Assembly: GCA_945900755.1 (NCBI GenBank)
Contig: CAMDKS010000022.1
Location: 1 to 46,239, forward strand
DNA length: 46,239 nucleotides
Direction of reading: 5' to 3'
Origin: Bdellovibrio sp. ZAP7
GTDB lineage: Bacteria; Bdellovibrionota_B; Oligoflexia; Oligoflexales; RGVZ01
Below the pieces are notes generated by a model. The model ran no database searches. It was not told where the DNA came from and saw only the letters and a program-made list of their open reading frames with translations. The translations under genes were made by a program, and so were the position numbers. This document shows, in pieces, positions 26,305 to 35,194 of the stretch. Numbering within the stretch: position 1 is the first letter of the stretch; each line of letters opens with the position of its first letter.

Positions 26305-27672
26305 ATGCACATCACATTAAAAATTCTTACCTCCTTCGCCCTTACATCCATGGTCACCTACAGCTCGGCAGCCACTGCCAGTGATCCTGTGGCCGATGCC
26401 ACCACGGCCTTGAACAACGAAATTATGGCATCAAGCACCGCCTATGAAAATCTTAGAGAGTTAACGTCGATGGGGCACCGCTTGAGTGGAACCGCCAATG
26501 CAGAACGTGCCGTGCAGTGGGCAAAGACCAAGCTTGAGGCCTACGGCTTTGACAACGTCACCTTGCAGCCCGTGGAAGTGCCACACTGGGAGCGTGGCCA
26601 TCACGAGAGTGGGTATGTCGTTTCAAATAATCAAACAACCAACTTAAAGCTGGCTGCCTTGGGCAACAGCTCAGGAACGTCTGGAATTACCGCCGGCGTT
26701 ATTGAGGTTAAAAGTCTTAGTGAGGTCACACGCTTGGGGGAAGCCGTTCGCGGTAAAATAATTTTTTATAATCGGCCCATGGATCCGACCCTCGCCAGCA
26801 CGTTTGAAGCCTACGGTAGGGCTGTGGATCAACGATCTTCAGGCCCTAGGGTTGCGTCAGGTTTAGGGGCCGTAGCCGTACTAGTGCGTTCGATGACGAC
26901 ACTCGATAACAATGACGAGCCACATACTGGCATGACTAATTTTGGCAGTTCACCGAGAATCCCCTCTGCAGCCCTCAGCACAAGAAGTGCTAATGACCTT
27001 TCTGCGATTCTTCGCGATGATCCCACCGCTCAATTGCATTTGGAATTGAGTGCTAACGTCTTAGCTCCGGTTATTTCCTACAACGTCTACGCAGAGTATC
27101 TCGGGGCCTCCCTACCGCACGACTACGTCGTAGTCGGTGGCCACTTGGATAGTTGGGACCTCGGCCAAGGGGCCCACGACGACGGTGCTGGCGTGGTACA
27201 GGCGATCGAAGTTGTTAGAGCGTTAAAAGCATTAAACTTGCGACCAAAAAGAACCGTTCGCGTGGTCTTGTTTATGTCCGAGGAAAACGGAGCCGCTGGT
27301 GCTCGTGAATACGCAAAACAAGCAGGCCTTAAAAATGAAAAACACGTCGCCGCCCTAGAATCTGACGAAGGTGGATTTGCTCCCATTGGTTTTTCCGGAA
27401 TGTTCGGCGGCATGCGAAGTCGTTTAGACTTGTGGAAAACGTACCTTGAACCTGTTGGCCCGATGACGTTACGAGACGGCGAAGGCGGCACTGATGTAGA
27501 CCCGCTCGCGAGCCTAGGGGCCATTTGTTACGGACTAAATCCAGATTCAACCCATTATTTTGATTATCATCACGCTGCTAATGACCGCTTTGAGGCCGTC
27601 AATAAAACCGACTTGCACCGTGGTGCCGCAGCTATGGCCATCATGACCTATTTGTTCGCCAACGAGTATTGA
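26305..27672 (+). CDS. Secreted M28-family metallopeptidase
   Basis: A signal peptide (cleavage near SSAATA) precedes an exported zinc aminopeptidase/carboxypeptidase of the M28 family (plasma glutamate carboxypeptidase-like), with a PA-type insert in the first half. Two-zinc ligand motifs: GGHLDSWDLG (His), GAHDDGAGV (Asp), MSEENGAAGA (catalytic Glu then ligand Glu), ESDEGGF (Asp), and YHHAND-type final His in YFDYHHAANDRFE. At 455 residues it is complete. It would trim peptides in the periplasm or outside the cell. ATG 26305 has GAAAGG upstream. It lies 96 bp after the ureide enzyme with no terminator in between, so linkage is possible; a strong terminator follows it. Confidence 0.88.
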   Translation: MHITLKILTSFALTSMVTYSSAATASDPVADATTALNNEIMASSTAYENLRELTSMGHRLSGTANAERAVQWAKTKLEAYGFDNVTLQPVEVPHWERGHHESGYVVSNNQTTNLKLAALGNSSGTSGITAGVIEVKSLSEVTRLGEAVRGKIIFYNRPMDPTLASTFEAYGRAVDQRSSGPRVASGLGAVAVLVRSMTTLDNNDEPHTGMTNFGSSPRIPSAALSTRSANDLSAILRDDPTAQLHLELSANVLAPVISYNVYAEYLGASLPHDYVVVGGHLDSWDLGQGAHDDGAGVVQAIEVVRALKALNLRPKRTVRVVLFMSEENGAAGAREYAKQAGLKNEKHVAALESDEGGFAPIGFSGMFGGMRSRLDLWKTYLEPVGPMTLRDGEGGTDVDPLASLGAICYGLNPDSTHYFDYHHAANDRFEAVNKTDLHRGAAAMAIMTYLFANEY

Positions 27673-27705
27673 ACCAGAGATGCCCACTGTATCGTGAGCA
27701 CTAAA

Positions 27706-27745
27706 AAAAGCCTCCCCCAACATTCTCTTGTTGGGGGAGGCTTTT
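27706..27745. terminator. Strong bidirectional terminator
   Basis: Sixteen-bp perfect stem AAAAGCCTCCCCCAAC / GTTGGGGGAGGCTTTT, loop ATTCTCTT. The A-run on one side and T-run on the other serve both the M28 peptidase gene and the convergent typA. Confidence 0.92.
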
Positions 27746-27767
27746 TGGTTCTACTAGAAATGAAACC

Positions 27768-29642
27768 TTAGACTCTGTCTGCTTTACGAACGCTACGCAT
27801 ATTTCCTGCTAGAATCTTCTTACGAAGACGAACAGACTTTGGAGTCACTTCGATCCACTCGTCATCGTCGATCCACTCGATGCATTTTTCGAGGCTCATA
27901 CGCTTGATTCCGTAAAGGGTCGTGATACCATCGGAGCCCGTGGTACGCATATTGGTCAATTTTTTCGGGAGGATCGCATTGACGTTTAGGTCATTGTCTT
28001 TAGCGCACTCGCCGATAATCATTCCTTCGTAAACTTCCACAGCTTCACCAATAAATAAAATGCCACGCTCTTGAACTTTAGCAAGTGCATATTCTGTGGT
28101 CTTGCCCACACGGTCAGAGATCAAGCAGCCAGTAAATCGGTGAAAGATCACGCCAGAGTGTGGTTTATAACCAATGGATTCCGAGCTGATTAGTCCAGAA
28201 CCACGAGTTGCGGTTTTGTACATTGAGTTTGTGCCGAGCATTCCACGAGTCGGGATTTCAAAAATGAGGCGAACACGAGCTTCGCCAGAACCCATCGAGG
28301 CCGCTGTTTCGTAAGACAGCAATTCGCCTTTGCGCTGCTGATACATCTTCGTAACTTCGCCCGAGCAAACTTCAGGAAGATCTAGAACCATTTTCTCGAC
28401 TGGCTCCATTTTGTTGCCATGTTCATCAGTACGCATCAAAACGTTTGGACGACCGACCATGAACTCGTAGCCTTCGCGACGAAGTTTTTCGATCAAAATT
28501 CCGAACTGCAATTCTCCGCGACCCAACACGTAAAACTGATCGGCCACTTCTGTATCTTCAAAACGAAGGGATACGTTACTTCGGATTTCGTTTAGAAGAC
28601 GCTGACGGAGTTCGCGAGACTGAATGGTCTTGCCTTCGCGTCCAGAGTTCGGTGTCGTGTTGATGGAGAAAATCATACGCATCGTTGGTTCTTCAACCTT
28701 AATTCGCGGTAGGGCTTTTCCGGTTAGACCGCTCAACGTATCGCCAATTTCCAATATTTCACTACCAGCAATCAAACCGATGTCACCAGCCGAAAGCTCG
28801 TCGACTTCAACTTGCTTCATTCCCTCGTAAGAAAGAAGACGGAAGATTGGGAATTTTTGAGTTACAGCTTTACCATTTGCATCGACACCGTGGCGAACAA
28901 TCTCTTGGCCCTTGCGCACGGTACCCGTAGTGATACGGCCCAAAGCTAGGTTGCCTAGGTATTCAGAATACGCGATGTTGGAAACAAGCATCTGGAGCTC
29001 AGCCGATTCATCGCCAGTTGGCGGTGGAAGTGCCAAAATAGTGTCGAAAAGTGGCTTGAGGGTACGATCTCCGCCGCCAGACAAAAAGGTTGGAATCGCA
29101 TCATGGTCAAGCGTACACCAGCCTTGGCGGGCACAAGCATAAATGATCGGGAAGTCTAATTGTTTTTCTGAGGCGCCAAGCTCGACGAAAAGATCGAATG
29201 CGTTATTTACACAATCACTAACCATCGAACTGTCGACGGCTTCTGGACGGTCTACTTTGTTGATACAAAGAACGATCGTAAGGTTCTTCTCAATCGCTTT
29301 TTGTAGTACGAAACGGGTTTGTGGTAGTGGACCCTCTACGGCATCAACCAATAGAACGGCACCATCAACCATATCCATAATACGTTCAACTTCACCACCA
29401 AAATCGGCGTGACCTGGGGTATCCACAACATTGACTTTCACGTCACCAAGTAAAAAAGACGCATTCTTTGCAGAGATTGTAATGCCTCGTTCGCGTTCTT
29501 GAGAATCCGAGTCCATCATTCGCTCAGACGTCACTTCGTGGGACTTGAACGTGCCAGCTTGCTTTAACAAAAAGTCCACGAGGGTCGTTTTACCGTGGTC
29601 GACGTGTGCGATGATACATATGTTACGGATATTTCTAGACAT
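27768..29642 (-). CDS. typA: Translational GTPase TypA/BipA
   Basis: Ribosome-associated GTPase of the EF-G superfamily, involved in 50S assembly and stress or cold adaptation. G1 is AHVDHGKTTL near the N-terminus. The switch region holds RERGITISAKNASF, G3 is DTPGHADFGGEVERI and G4 is NKVDR. EF-G-like domains III and V (GRGELQFGILIEKLRREGYE, RGMLGTNSMY) and the TypA-specific C-terminal domain (GEAVEVYEGMIIGE, NLTNMR-type KKLTNMRTTGSD) follow. At 624 residues the length is slightly above the usual 605-615. ATG 29642 has AAGGAA 6 nt upstream. A clear promoter lies about 60 bp before it. Monocistronic. Confidence 0.97.
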   Translation of the reverse strand: MSRNIRNICIIAHVDHGKTTLVDFLLKQAGTFKSHEVTSERMMDSDSQERERGITISAKNASFLLGDVKVNVVDTPGHADFGGEVERIMDMVDGAVLLVDAVEGPLPQTRFVLQKAIEKNLTIVLCINKVDRPEAVDSSMVSDCVNNAFDLFVELGASEKQLDFPIIYACARQGWCTLDHDAIPTFLSGGGDRTLKPLFDTILALPPPTGDESAELQMLVSNIAYSEYLGNLALGRITTGTVRKGQEIVRHGVDANGKAVTQKFPIFRLLSYEGMKQVEVDELSAGDIGLIAGSEILEIGDTLSGLTGKALPRIKVEEPTMRMIFSINTTPNSGREGKTIQSRELRQRLLNEIRSNVSLRFEDTEVADQFYVLGRGELQFGILIEKLRREGYEFMVGRPNVLMRTDEHGNKMEPVEKMVLDLPEVCSGEVTKMYQQRKGELLSYETAASMGSGEARVRLIFEIPTRGMLGTNSMYKTATRGSGLISSESIGYKPHSGVIFHRFTGCLISDRVGKTTEYALAKVQERGILFIGEAVEVYEGMIIGECAKDNDLNVNAILPKKLTNMRTTGSDGITTLYGIKRMSLEKCIEWIDDDEWIEVTPKSVRLRKKILAGNMRSVRKADRV

Positions 29643-29697
29643 AGTTTTCCTTGGCCCTAAAAGGGTAGTTATTTAGAAGGCGGAGGGTACCATAGAA

Positions 29698-29727
29698 TCT
29701 ATAGAATCGTCACCCTTTTATTATCAA
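29698..29727 (-). promoter_or_regulatory. typA promoter candidate
   Basis: On the minus strand, TTGATA (29722-29727) and TATAGA (29698-29703) are spaced by 18 bp, upstream of the typA ribosome-binding site. Five of six and four of six bases match sigma-70 consensus. Confidence 0.6.
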
Positions 29728-29957
29728 AATAATTTCTTTGAGTGCCCAATGTCATTGCAGGGGCGGGCAGCCATTTTGAGTTTTCATTTGTTGAGATATA
29801 AGGTCCTGAATTATAAGATATTTATATGAACTCTCAGTGTTCAAGGTTTCGCCCAACTCTTAACCGAATGCCATTGCCCCCCCCCGATGGGCTGCTCGAT
29901 CGGCAGGGTGTACGACCGCTCTATTATGCTGCCAGATTAATAAAGCGGTAGTACAGA
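29728..29957. other. Intergenic stretch upstream of typA
   Basis: No ORF with a ribosome-binding site and no tRNA. The only notable element is a run of nine C at 29877-29885, outside any gene. Confidence 0.4.
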
Positions 29958-30503
29958 CTAGGCAACGTCTTGCGAAAATCTATGCCCATATTTGGCCATG
30001 AATTGTTGATACCTGCGCTCAACTCGTTCCCTCTCAAATTTCCTAAAAGGCCTAAACAGTGGTTTTCGGCAACTTAATTTTAATTGTTGTTGTTTAAGGC
30101 TATATGGAAACTGTCCGTCCAATTGTTCAAGAAAATTAAGAGTGCTTACGGTCATTTGTGATGGCAAAATGTAAGACGAGGTCACAGGCCCCGGATTCAA
30201 CGGCATATTTATTCGAAGCAGCCAGCCTGTGTGGAACCAAAAATCGAGCCAAGATATTTCGCCCCATTCAAAGGCTCGGCGCATAGAGCAATTCCTTGGA
30301 GCTTCAATGGCATACAAAATGAGGCTTGTATTCTCAGGACAGAGTTCAACCGTTTGCATTAATAGCACCGTGGACGAATCAGGCGTGTCCACTTCTAGCA
30401 ATCTAGCCCCTGTCGGAACGTCATATGGCTCTGGTGTCCGCCGCGAGGCGAATTCATCATTCGACCAAGTTGGCGCTATTGGATTTCTTGATTTGTAATC
30501 CAT
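29958..30503 (-). CDS. Hypothetical protein
   Basis: About 181 residues, not recognised. It starts MDYKSRNPIAPTW, then has a mixed strand/helix core with LLEVDTPDSSTVLLMQTVEL, an aromatic-rich patch (EISWLDFWFHTGWLLRIN) and a strongly basic C-terminus (KPLFRPFRKFERERVERR). No signal peptide or membrane segment. ATG 30503 (or TTG 30506) lacks a strong Shine-Dalgarno. It follows another unknown gene by about 95 bp on the same strand; the pair lies next to an IS6-like relic, so both may be accessory genes. Could be a spurious or degenerate frame. Confidence 0.4.
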   Translation of the reverse strand: MDYKSRNPIAPTWSNDEFASRRTPEPYDVPTGARLLEVDTPDSSTVLLMQTVELCPENTSLILYAIEAPRNCSMRRAFEWGEISWLDFWFHTGWLLRINMPLNPGPVTSSYILPSQMTVSTLNFLEQLDGQFPYSLKQQQLKLSCRKPLFRPFRKFERERVERRYQQFMAKYGHRFSQDVA

Positions 30504-30597
30504 CAATTATATAGGCTCCATTTAATCGCACTGGCTAGATCCCAGCTGAATACACCATCATCAAGCAGCTGATCGGAGTTTTGGGAATAGTTCTGAA

Positions 30598-30987
30598 TTA
30601 GATAGTAAGGGAAGTACTTGGTGTTACTGCTAATTTTTTTTCGAAAACCCTTTCAAACAGCATGTTTAGAGTGGCTAGATTTTCTTGCGATAGGCGATCT
30701 GAACACGTGTAAATGAAGCTGGCCGTCCCCGCATTAGTCGCGACCTCACATATTTGGCTGCCATCATCTCTCCAAAAAACTTTATCGCCCTCTCTAAATT
30801 TTATGGCCGTGAGAATTTGTTTCAATTCACAAACAAGCCGCAGCATGCTTTTTTGCGATAGGGTTAGTCTGTATGGTTGACTGCAAAATATTGATACGTG
30901 TATAGCAACTGAGTGGTGACAACATTCTTTGCCAATATAAACCACAAAGTCTGGAGCAACGCCGATTCTAACTTTTGGATTCTTCAT
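30598..30987 (-). CDS. Hypothetical protein
   Basis: About 129 residues from ATG 30987, chosen because GAGGTG sits 5 nt upstream; a longer GTG-started reading begins at 31032. It contains VRIGVAPDFVVYIGKECCHH, a helix LSQKSMLRLVCELKQIL and the acidic turn FWRDDGSQICEVATN. The two adjacent Cys plus His-His might bind metal, but nothing else supports this. No family recognised. It lies between the previous unknown gene and an IS6-like relic. Confidence 0.45.
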   Translation of the reverse strand: MKNPKVRIGVAPDFVVYIGKECCHHSVAIHVSIFCSQPYRLTLSQKSMLRLVCELKQILTAIKFREGDKVFWRDDGSQICEVATNAGTASFIYTCSDRLSQENLATLNMLFERVFEKKLAVTPSTSLTI

Positions 30988-31135
30988 GTCGGGCACCTCA
31001 AATATTTGTGACGCAGGTGTTAACACGAGCACCTGTCAAGCTCACTAAAAAATTCAAGCATCGTTGAGATATCTGGCTACGACAAGACGGTGTGTCCATG
31101 CCAAGTTTCGGAGGGCAACTTTATCGGTAGGAGAA

Positions 31136-31249
31136 GGCTCTGGTGCAAAAACTCTCAACTTCAGGTATAGTCCACAATTCATCTTCATTCCCGAGGTGTT
31201 GATGGACAAGCTTAAGGATTTCAAATGGAAGCACTTTCAGCCAGACATC
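31136..31249 (+). repeat. IS6-like element relic, left end, copy 2
   Basis: 114 bp beginning with the terminal repeat GGCTCTGGTGCAAAAAC and ending CAGCCAGACATC, the same two boundaries as the copy at 158-271. It carries the leader and first 12 codons (MDKLKDFKWKHFQPDI) of a transposase-like gene. The frame continues to 31348 with unrelated sequence. The surrounding 31033-31595 stretch holds no other gene I can support. Confidence 0.75.
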
Positions 31250-31595
31250 GGGCAATCGGGACGAGATTTCATAGAACATAAGGTAGCAGCTCCAGCTGGT
31301 CGACCGGCAACGACATTTCAAAGGTGCAAGATCCTGAAATTTATGTAAAAAATTCCACCTATCCAAACATTTTCCGCCACGGAAAGCACAATTCTCGGGG
31401 GCCGTTTCTAGCCTTTAAAAAAAGAGAGCTAATACGACCAAAGCCTATGGCCACAAGGCTAATAATAAATGGCCCCAAAATGGAATAACGGACGATTTTA
31501 GTTCATACTATTTATTAGTAATGAAATCTATGCGTGCGTTTTTATATTTAAAAACGTCACATCAACGGGGACTCTAATTGACATAGGGGTAAAGT

Positions 31596-33461
31596 ATGAC
31601 GTTATTTTTTAAATATTTCTGCATCGCGATGGTCCTTTCAATTAGCCTGAGCAGCCCCCTTGCACTCGCACAGTCTGATGACGAAGCTGCGTCTAGCGAT
31701 GATGATTTATCGACGTTTCTGGGCGGCCGTGCAATCATTGGAGCCAAGATTGTTTGCCCTTGCTATGCCACTAAAGCAGGTGAGAAGTGCCCATACGATG
31801 ACACTGTCTATCTTTCCATTATTCGACGCGACACCGGCGCAAAAGTTTGGGGGCCAGAATTAGCGTCAGCTCCATCAGATAACCGCTGCCAGTTGGTGCG
31901 ACTGATTGGCGCTTCAGTTCCTGTAGATGAAGCTGTCCTAACGGCTCCATCAGAAGACTATTGGCTTCATGTAGAATGCACTGCGGGATGCCCGATCAAA
32001 ATTCAAAATGTCCCATATATTATTTCGCAAAAGGGACCCAAGGGAGATACGGGAAGTCGAGGTCCCGCTGGTGCAGGAGGAGAAAAAGGGGACAAGGGAG
32101 ACAGGGGAGCTGCGGGAGCCGCTGGACCAACAGGATTACCCGGAATGATTGGACCTGCTGGGGCGATCGGGCCAACAGGAATGCCTGGAGCCGCTGGAGC
32201 TGCGGGAGCAAAAGGTGATGCCGGTGCTGCGGGCGTCGCAGGTGCAAAAGGTGATGCGGGTCCTTCGGGTGCCGTTGGCCCGACTGGATTACCAGGAATA
32301 GCTGGTGCCGCCGGAGCTGCGGGAGCAAAAGGTGATACGGGTGCTGCGGGTGCCGTTGGCCCGACTGGATTACCAGGAATAGCTGGTGCCGCTGGTACTG
32401 CAGGCGTCGCTGGTGCAAAAGGTGATACGGGTGCTGCGGGCGTCGCTGGAGCAAAAGGTGATACGGGTGCTGCGGGCGTCGCTGGTGCAACTGGATTACC
32501 GGGAATGGCTGGTGCCGCTGGAGCTGCGGGAGCAAAAGGTGATGCGGGCGCTGCGGGCGTCGCTGGTGCAAAAGGTGATGCGGGTCCTGCGGGTGCCGTT
32601 GGCCCGACTGGATTACCAGGAATAGCTGGTGCCGCTGGTGCTGCGGGCGTCGCAGGTGCAAAAGGTGATGCGGGCGCTGCGGGCGTCGCAGGTGCAAAAG
32701 GTGATACGGGTCCTGCGGGCGTCGCAGGTGCAAAAGGTGATGCGGGTCCTGCGGGCGTCGCAGGTGCAAAAGGTGATGCGGGTCCTGCGGGTGCCGTTGG
32801 TGCAAAAGGTGATGCGGGTGCCGTTGGCCCGACTGGATTACCGGGAATGGCTGGTGCCGCCGGAGCTAACGGAGCAAAAGGCGACGCCGGTGCTGCGGGT
32901 GCTGCGGGGCCAACAGGATTACCCGGAAAAAATGGCTCTGACGATGTTATTTTTACTGGTGGTGAGGGAGGGCTCATCTCAGTGGTAACGCCACAGTTCT
33001 CAGGTCAGTGGCTAGACGATCAAAGTGTCTATAGTCTTCTTGACGACAAAGCCTCAAAGTTTCATTCCCATTCAACGAGTGACATCAGTGATATTGCTCG
33101 CTGCGTTGGTCCAGTCATGGCAAAAATTTGTATGAATGATGACTCGTCACTCCAAGTACAAGGAGTAAAATTTGTACCTGCTCCGTTGATTGGTGGACTG
33201 CCCATTCGCTTAGAATACGTTTCTGGAATTAAAACTGGTGCTTCGAATTTGTGGAATACGATTGGTACTATTAGTGCGGGAAACAAAGTTATTCGCCATG
33301 TCGAGGGCAGTGTGAAGTCGATCCAAGGCACAGACCAACAGATTAACTCCTCTGATCGCGTGCGACTTCGTATCGTTGATCAACGCATCGAAGAATTTCA
33401 CACCGAATTTGCATTAAACAATCAAGACGTACTTTTAATTGTTCACTACACTAATTTATAA
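31596..33461 (+). CDS. Exported collagen-like protein with tail-fibre-like C-terminus
   Basis: Sec signal peptide (cleavage near LALAQS). Residues 25-146 form a Cys-containing N-terminal domain (IVCPCYATKAGEKCPYDD, LHVECTAGCPIK). Residues 147-447 are about 100 uninterrupted Gly-X-Y triplets, mainly built on the 12-residue unit VAGAKGDAGPAG, and should form a collagen triple helix. The C-terminal 170 residues open with a phage tail-fibre-like segment KFHSHSTSDISDI (His-x-His often trimerises around metal) and end with a beta-rich head. ATG 31596 has TAGGGG upstream. A second collagen-like gene follows 32 bp later, so they likely form one surface-fibre operon, useful for attachment to other cells or surfaces (inference). 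Confidence 0.85.
   Translation: MTLFFKYFCIAMVLSISLSSPLALAQSDDEAASSDDDLSTFLGGRAIIGAKIVCPCYATKAGEKCPYDDTVYLSIIRRDTGAKVWGPELASAPSDNRCQLVRLIGASVPVDEAVLTAPSEDYWLHVECTAGCPIKIQNVPYIISQKGPKGDTGSRGPAGAGGEKGDKGDRGAAGAAGPTGLPGMIGPAGAIGPTGMPGAAGAAGAKGDAGAAGVAGAKGDAGPSGAVGPTGLPGIAGAAGAAGAKGDTGAAGAVGPTGLPGIAGAAGTAGVAGAKGDTGAAGVAGAKGDTGAAGVAGATGLPGMAGAAGAAGAKGDAGAAGVAGAKGDAGPAGAVGPTGLPGIAGAAGAAGVAGAKGDAGAAGVAGAKGDTGPAGVAGAKGDAGPAGVAGAKGDAGPAGAVGAKGDAGAVGPTGLPGMAGAAGANGAKGDAGAAGAAGPTGLPGKNGSDDVIFTGGEGGLISVVTPQFSGQWLDDQSVYSLLDDKASKFHSHSTSDISDIARCVGPVMAKICMNDDSSLQVQGVKFVPAPLIGGLPIRLEYVSGIKTGASNLWNTIGTISAGNKVIRHVEGSVKSIQGTDQQINSSDRVRLRIVDQRIEEFHTEFALNNQDVLLIVHYTNL
32034..32936 (+). repeat. Tandem repeat DNA coding Gly-X-Y collagen region
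   Basis: Nearly uninterrupted Gly-X-Y coding sequence. The core has 36-bp units, clearest at 32640-32800, each reading GCAGGTGCAAAAGGTGATGC plus 16 bases. Multiples of 9 bp keep the frame, so the copy number can change by recombination or slippage without inactivation. Confidence 0.9.
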
Positions 33462-33493
33462 TCATTTTTTAGCAAAACACAGGAGGATTTATC

Positions 33494-34171
33494 ATGAAAA
33501 AGATCTCAACGAGCATGGCCGGCATCGCGTTAGCAACTGTCACCACAATTTTTTCGGGATGTGGGAGCAGCGGCAAAGGAAAAGAAACTCCTGCCCCATC
33601 ACAAAGTGATGATGCGAATGTTGGATCGCGTGGGGCTGCGGGTGCCCCTGGTGCTGCTGGCCAAAAGGGGGACAAGGGTGATCGTGGGTCGATCGGCCCA
33701 GGAAGTGAGTTTCCATATATCCTTGCGGATGCAAATGGCTCGTCCATTGGCGACACAACATGGGATGGATTTGCGAAATTTAGTCAAGGCGCACTCTTTT
33801 CATTTCAAACACTTGACGGCGCCATTTTTACGGTGAATCCAATGACCGGACTATATGCGGGAGGAGCTTACTGTTTGTACGCTGCCAATGATTGTTCTGG
33901 AAGCTGTTTGTTTCCAGCCTCACCTGGGTCAAGTAATCAGCTGGTGCAGGGAACTTCGTCCTTCTTTTGGCTCAAAAATCCAACCGCACGAACCCAGCAA
34001 TCCTACTCGTCTTATTCTGTCGATAACGATGCTGGAGGCACGACTTGCGTCGTCGCTGGAGGCCCTGCACAGGAATGGTTAGTGGAAGTGCCTACGGCAT
34101 GGACGCAGCCCCAAGGATTTTCATATCCGATACCTGTACCCTTGGCCTTAACCAAAACTCTCGCCAAGTAG
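33494..34171 (+). CDS. Lipoprotein with short collagen-like stalk
   Basis: Lipobox IFSGC gives a lipid-anchored mature protein. A short spacer is followed by about nine Gly-X-Y triplets (GSRGAAGAPGAAGQKGDKGD) and a C-terminal domain of about 150 residues with four Cys (AYCLYAANDCSGSC and TTCVV). The stalk shares the QKGDKGDRG style with the larger upstream collagen-like gene, so the two may form mixed trimers, with this one providing the membrane anchor. ATG 33494 has AGGAGG 7 nt upstream. No family recognised for the C-terminal domain. Confidence 0.75.
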   Translation: MKKISTSMAGIALATVTTIFSGCGSSGKGKETPAPSQSDDANVGSRGAAGAPGAAGQKGDKGDRGSIGPGSEFPYILADANGSSIGDTTWDGFAKFSQGALFSFQTLDGAIFTVNPMTGLYAGGAYCLYAANDCSGSCLFPASPGSSNQLVQGTSSFFWLKNPTARTQQSYSSYSVDNDAGGTTCVVAGGPAQEWLVEVPTAWTQPQGFSYPIPVPLALTKTLAK

Positions 34172-34285
34172 AAGCAAGTCTAATACTTCGGTCGTAATTT
34201 TAAAAAAAAAGTGGGATCTTGTGATAACATACACCTAATCCACAAATGTTTATGGATTCAACTTAATCACATCATGGAAAACAAA

Positions 34286-34723
34286 ATGCCACTCGTACAA
34301 TTGATCTATTATAGATCTACAACATCGACACACTCGTCTCAAAATAATGATCTGAAGACGATTCATCAGGTTGCAAACACTTCAAATAAAAAATTAGGCG
34401 TTTCTGGAATTTTGTTATTTAACACTTCATACTACCTTCAAGCGCTCGAAGGACCGCGTGAGAAAGTGAATGACCTTTATTTCAAAATTCTCAAAGATCC
34501 GCGGCATAAAGATTGTCGGCTAATGAGCTTTACCGATATTTCGACTCGGGATTTTGGCGATTGGGGGATGGCTTGGGCAAATGAAGCTTTGATTAAAACC
34601 GAGTTATACACCACTTACTGCGGCAGTTCACAACTAATTCCCGAAAAATTAAACGCCTCCAATGCCCGAAATTTGCTGTGTGAATTTGCCGAACTCGCTA
34701 GGGCACAAAAAAATAAAATTTAG
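34286..34723 (+). CDS. BLUF-domain blue-light sensor
   Basis: A short BLUF photoreceptor that binds FAD. The key residues are visible from ATG 34286: Y9 (IYYRS), N34, Q52 (YLQALEG) and W93/M95 (DWGM), which match the photocycle Tyr-Asn-Gln-Trp-Met set. The 145 residues hold the BLUF fold plus C-terminal helices and no output domain, as in stand-alone PixD/YcgF-like proteins that act through partners. An upstream ATG at 34274 and a GTG at 34211 are in frame; 34286 is preferred because the conserved domain begins directly. It is followed 14 bp later by a DUF2177 gene, probably co-transcribed. Confidence 0.88.
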   Translation: MPLVQLIYYRSTTSTHSSQNNDLKTIHQVANTSNKKLGVSGILLFNTSYYLQALEGPREKVNDLYFKILKDPRHKDCRLMSFTDISTRDFGDWGMAWANEALIKTELYTTYCGSSQLIPEKLNASNARNLLCEFAELARAQKNKI

Positions 34724-34737
34724 CAATAAAAATAAGG

Positions 34738-35181
34738 ATGAAAACAATTAAAATAACAGCCGTTAAAATAAAATCCATGCTGCGAGTTTTTACCAAGACA
34801 CTTGCCATTTTTATTGCCTTTGACTTTGTCTGGCTTACAAAAATCTCTCCTGAATTCTACAAAACGCACATTGGCCACCTCCTTGCTGACACACCGAACC
34901 TAGGTGCGGCACTAGCGTTTTATGTGATTTTCATTGCGGGTGTCACCTGGTTTGCAGTCCTGCCTTCGTCCGTGAATTACCGATTTCGCGATGCCTTTGG
35001 ACGCGGTGCTTTTTTTGGCCTCGTCACCTATGCTACGTTTGATTTGACGTGCCAAGCGGTCTTCAAGGACTGGCCTGTCATTGTGACCATCATTGATCTA
35101 ATTTGGGGATCCGTCCTGACGGGGATGACCACAGCGGTAGCGGCACGTAATGTGGATAAAATATTCCAAAAGTATCCATAA
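34738..35181 (+). CDS. DUF2177 family membrane protein
   Basis: 147 residues with four membrane segments. The family pattern is clear: FIAFDFVWLTKISPEFYKTH, AALAFYVIFIAGVTWFAVLP, GAFFGLVTYATFDLTCQAV split across helices, and IIDLIWGSVLTG. DUF2177 proteins are of unknown function and often sit near photolyase, cyclopropane synthase or light-stress genes. Here the neighbours are a BLUF sensor and a convergent TIGR01777 epimerase, a setting common in light-response clusters. Start ATG 34738; a downstream ATG at 34777 is possible. Confidence 0.8.
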   Translation: MKTIKITAVKIKSMLRVFTKTLAIFIAFDFVWLTKISPEFYKTHIGHLLADTPNLGAALAFYVIFIAGVTWFAVLPSSVNYRFRDAFGRGAFFGLVTYATFDLTCQAVFKDWPVIVTIIDLIWGSVLTGMTTAVAARNVDKIFQKYP

Positions 35182-35194
35182 CGACAGATTGATC

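Noticed and set aside
31064-31348. 94-residue ORF through the second IS6-like relic
   Set aside because: It is the relic's leader and 12 transposase codons joined to unrelated sequence; no RBS.
32034-32936. CRISPR-like regular repeats
   Set aside because: Repeats are contiguous, codon-phased and code Gly-X-Y; there are no unique spacers.
32003-32977. 324-residue Ala/Pro-rich ORF antisense to the collagen-like gene
   Set aside because: Reverse-complement of Gly-X-Y codons always gives an open Pro/Ala-rich frame; no start signal, no family.
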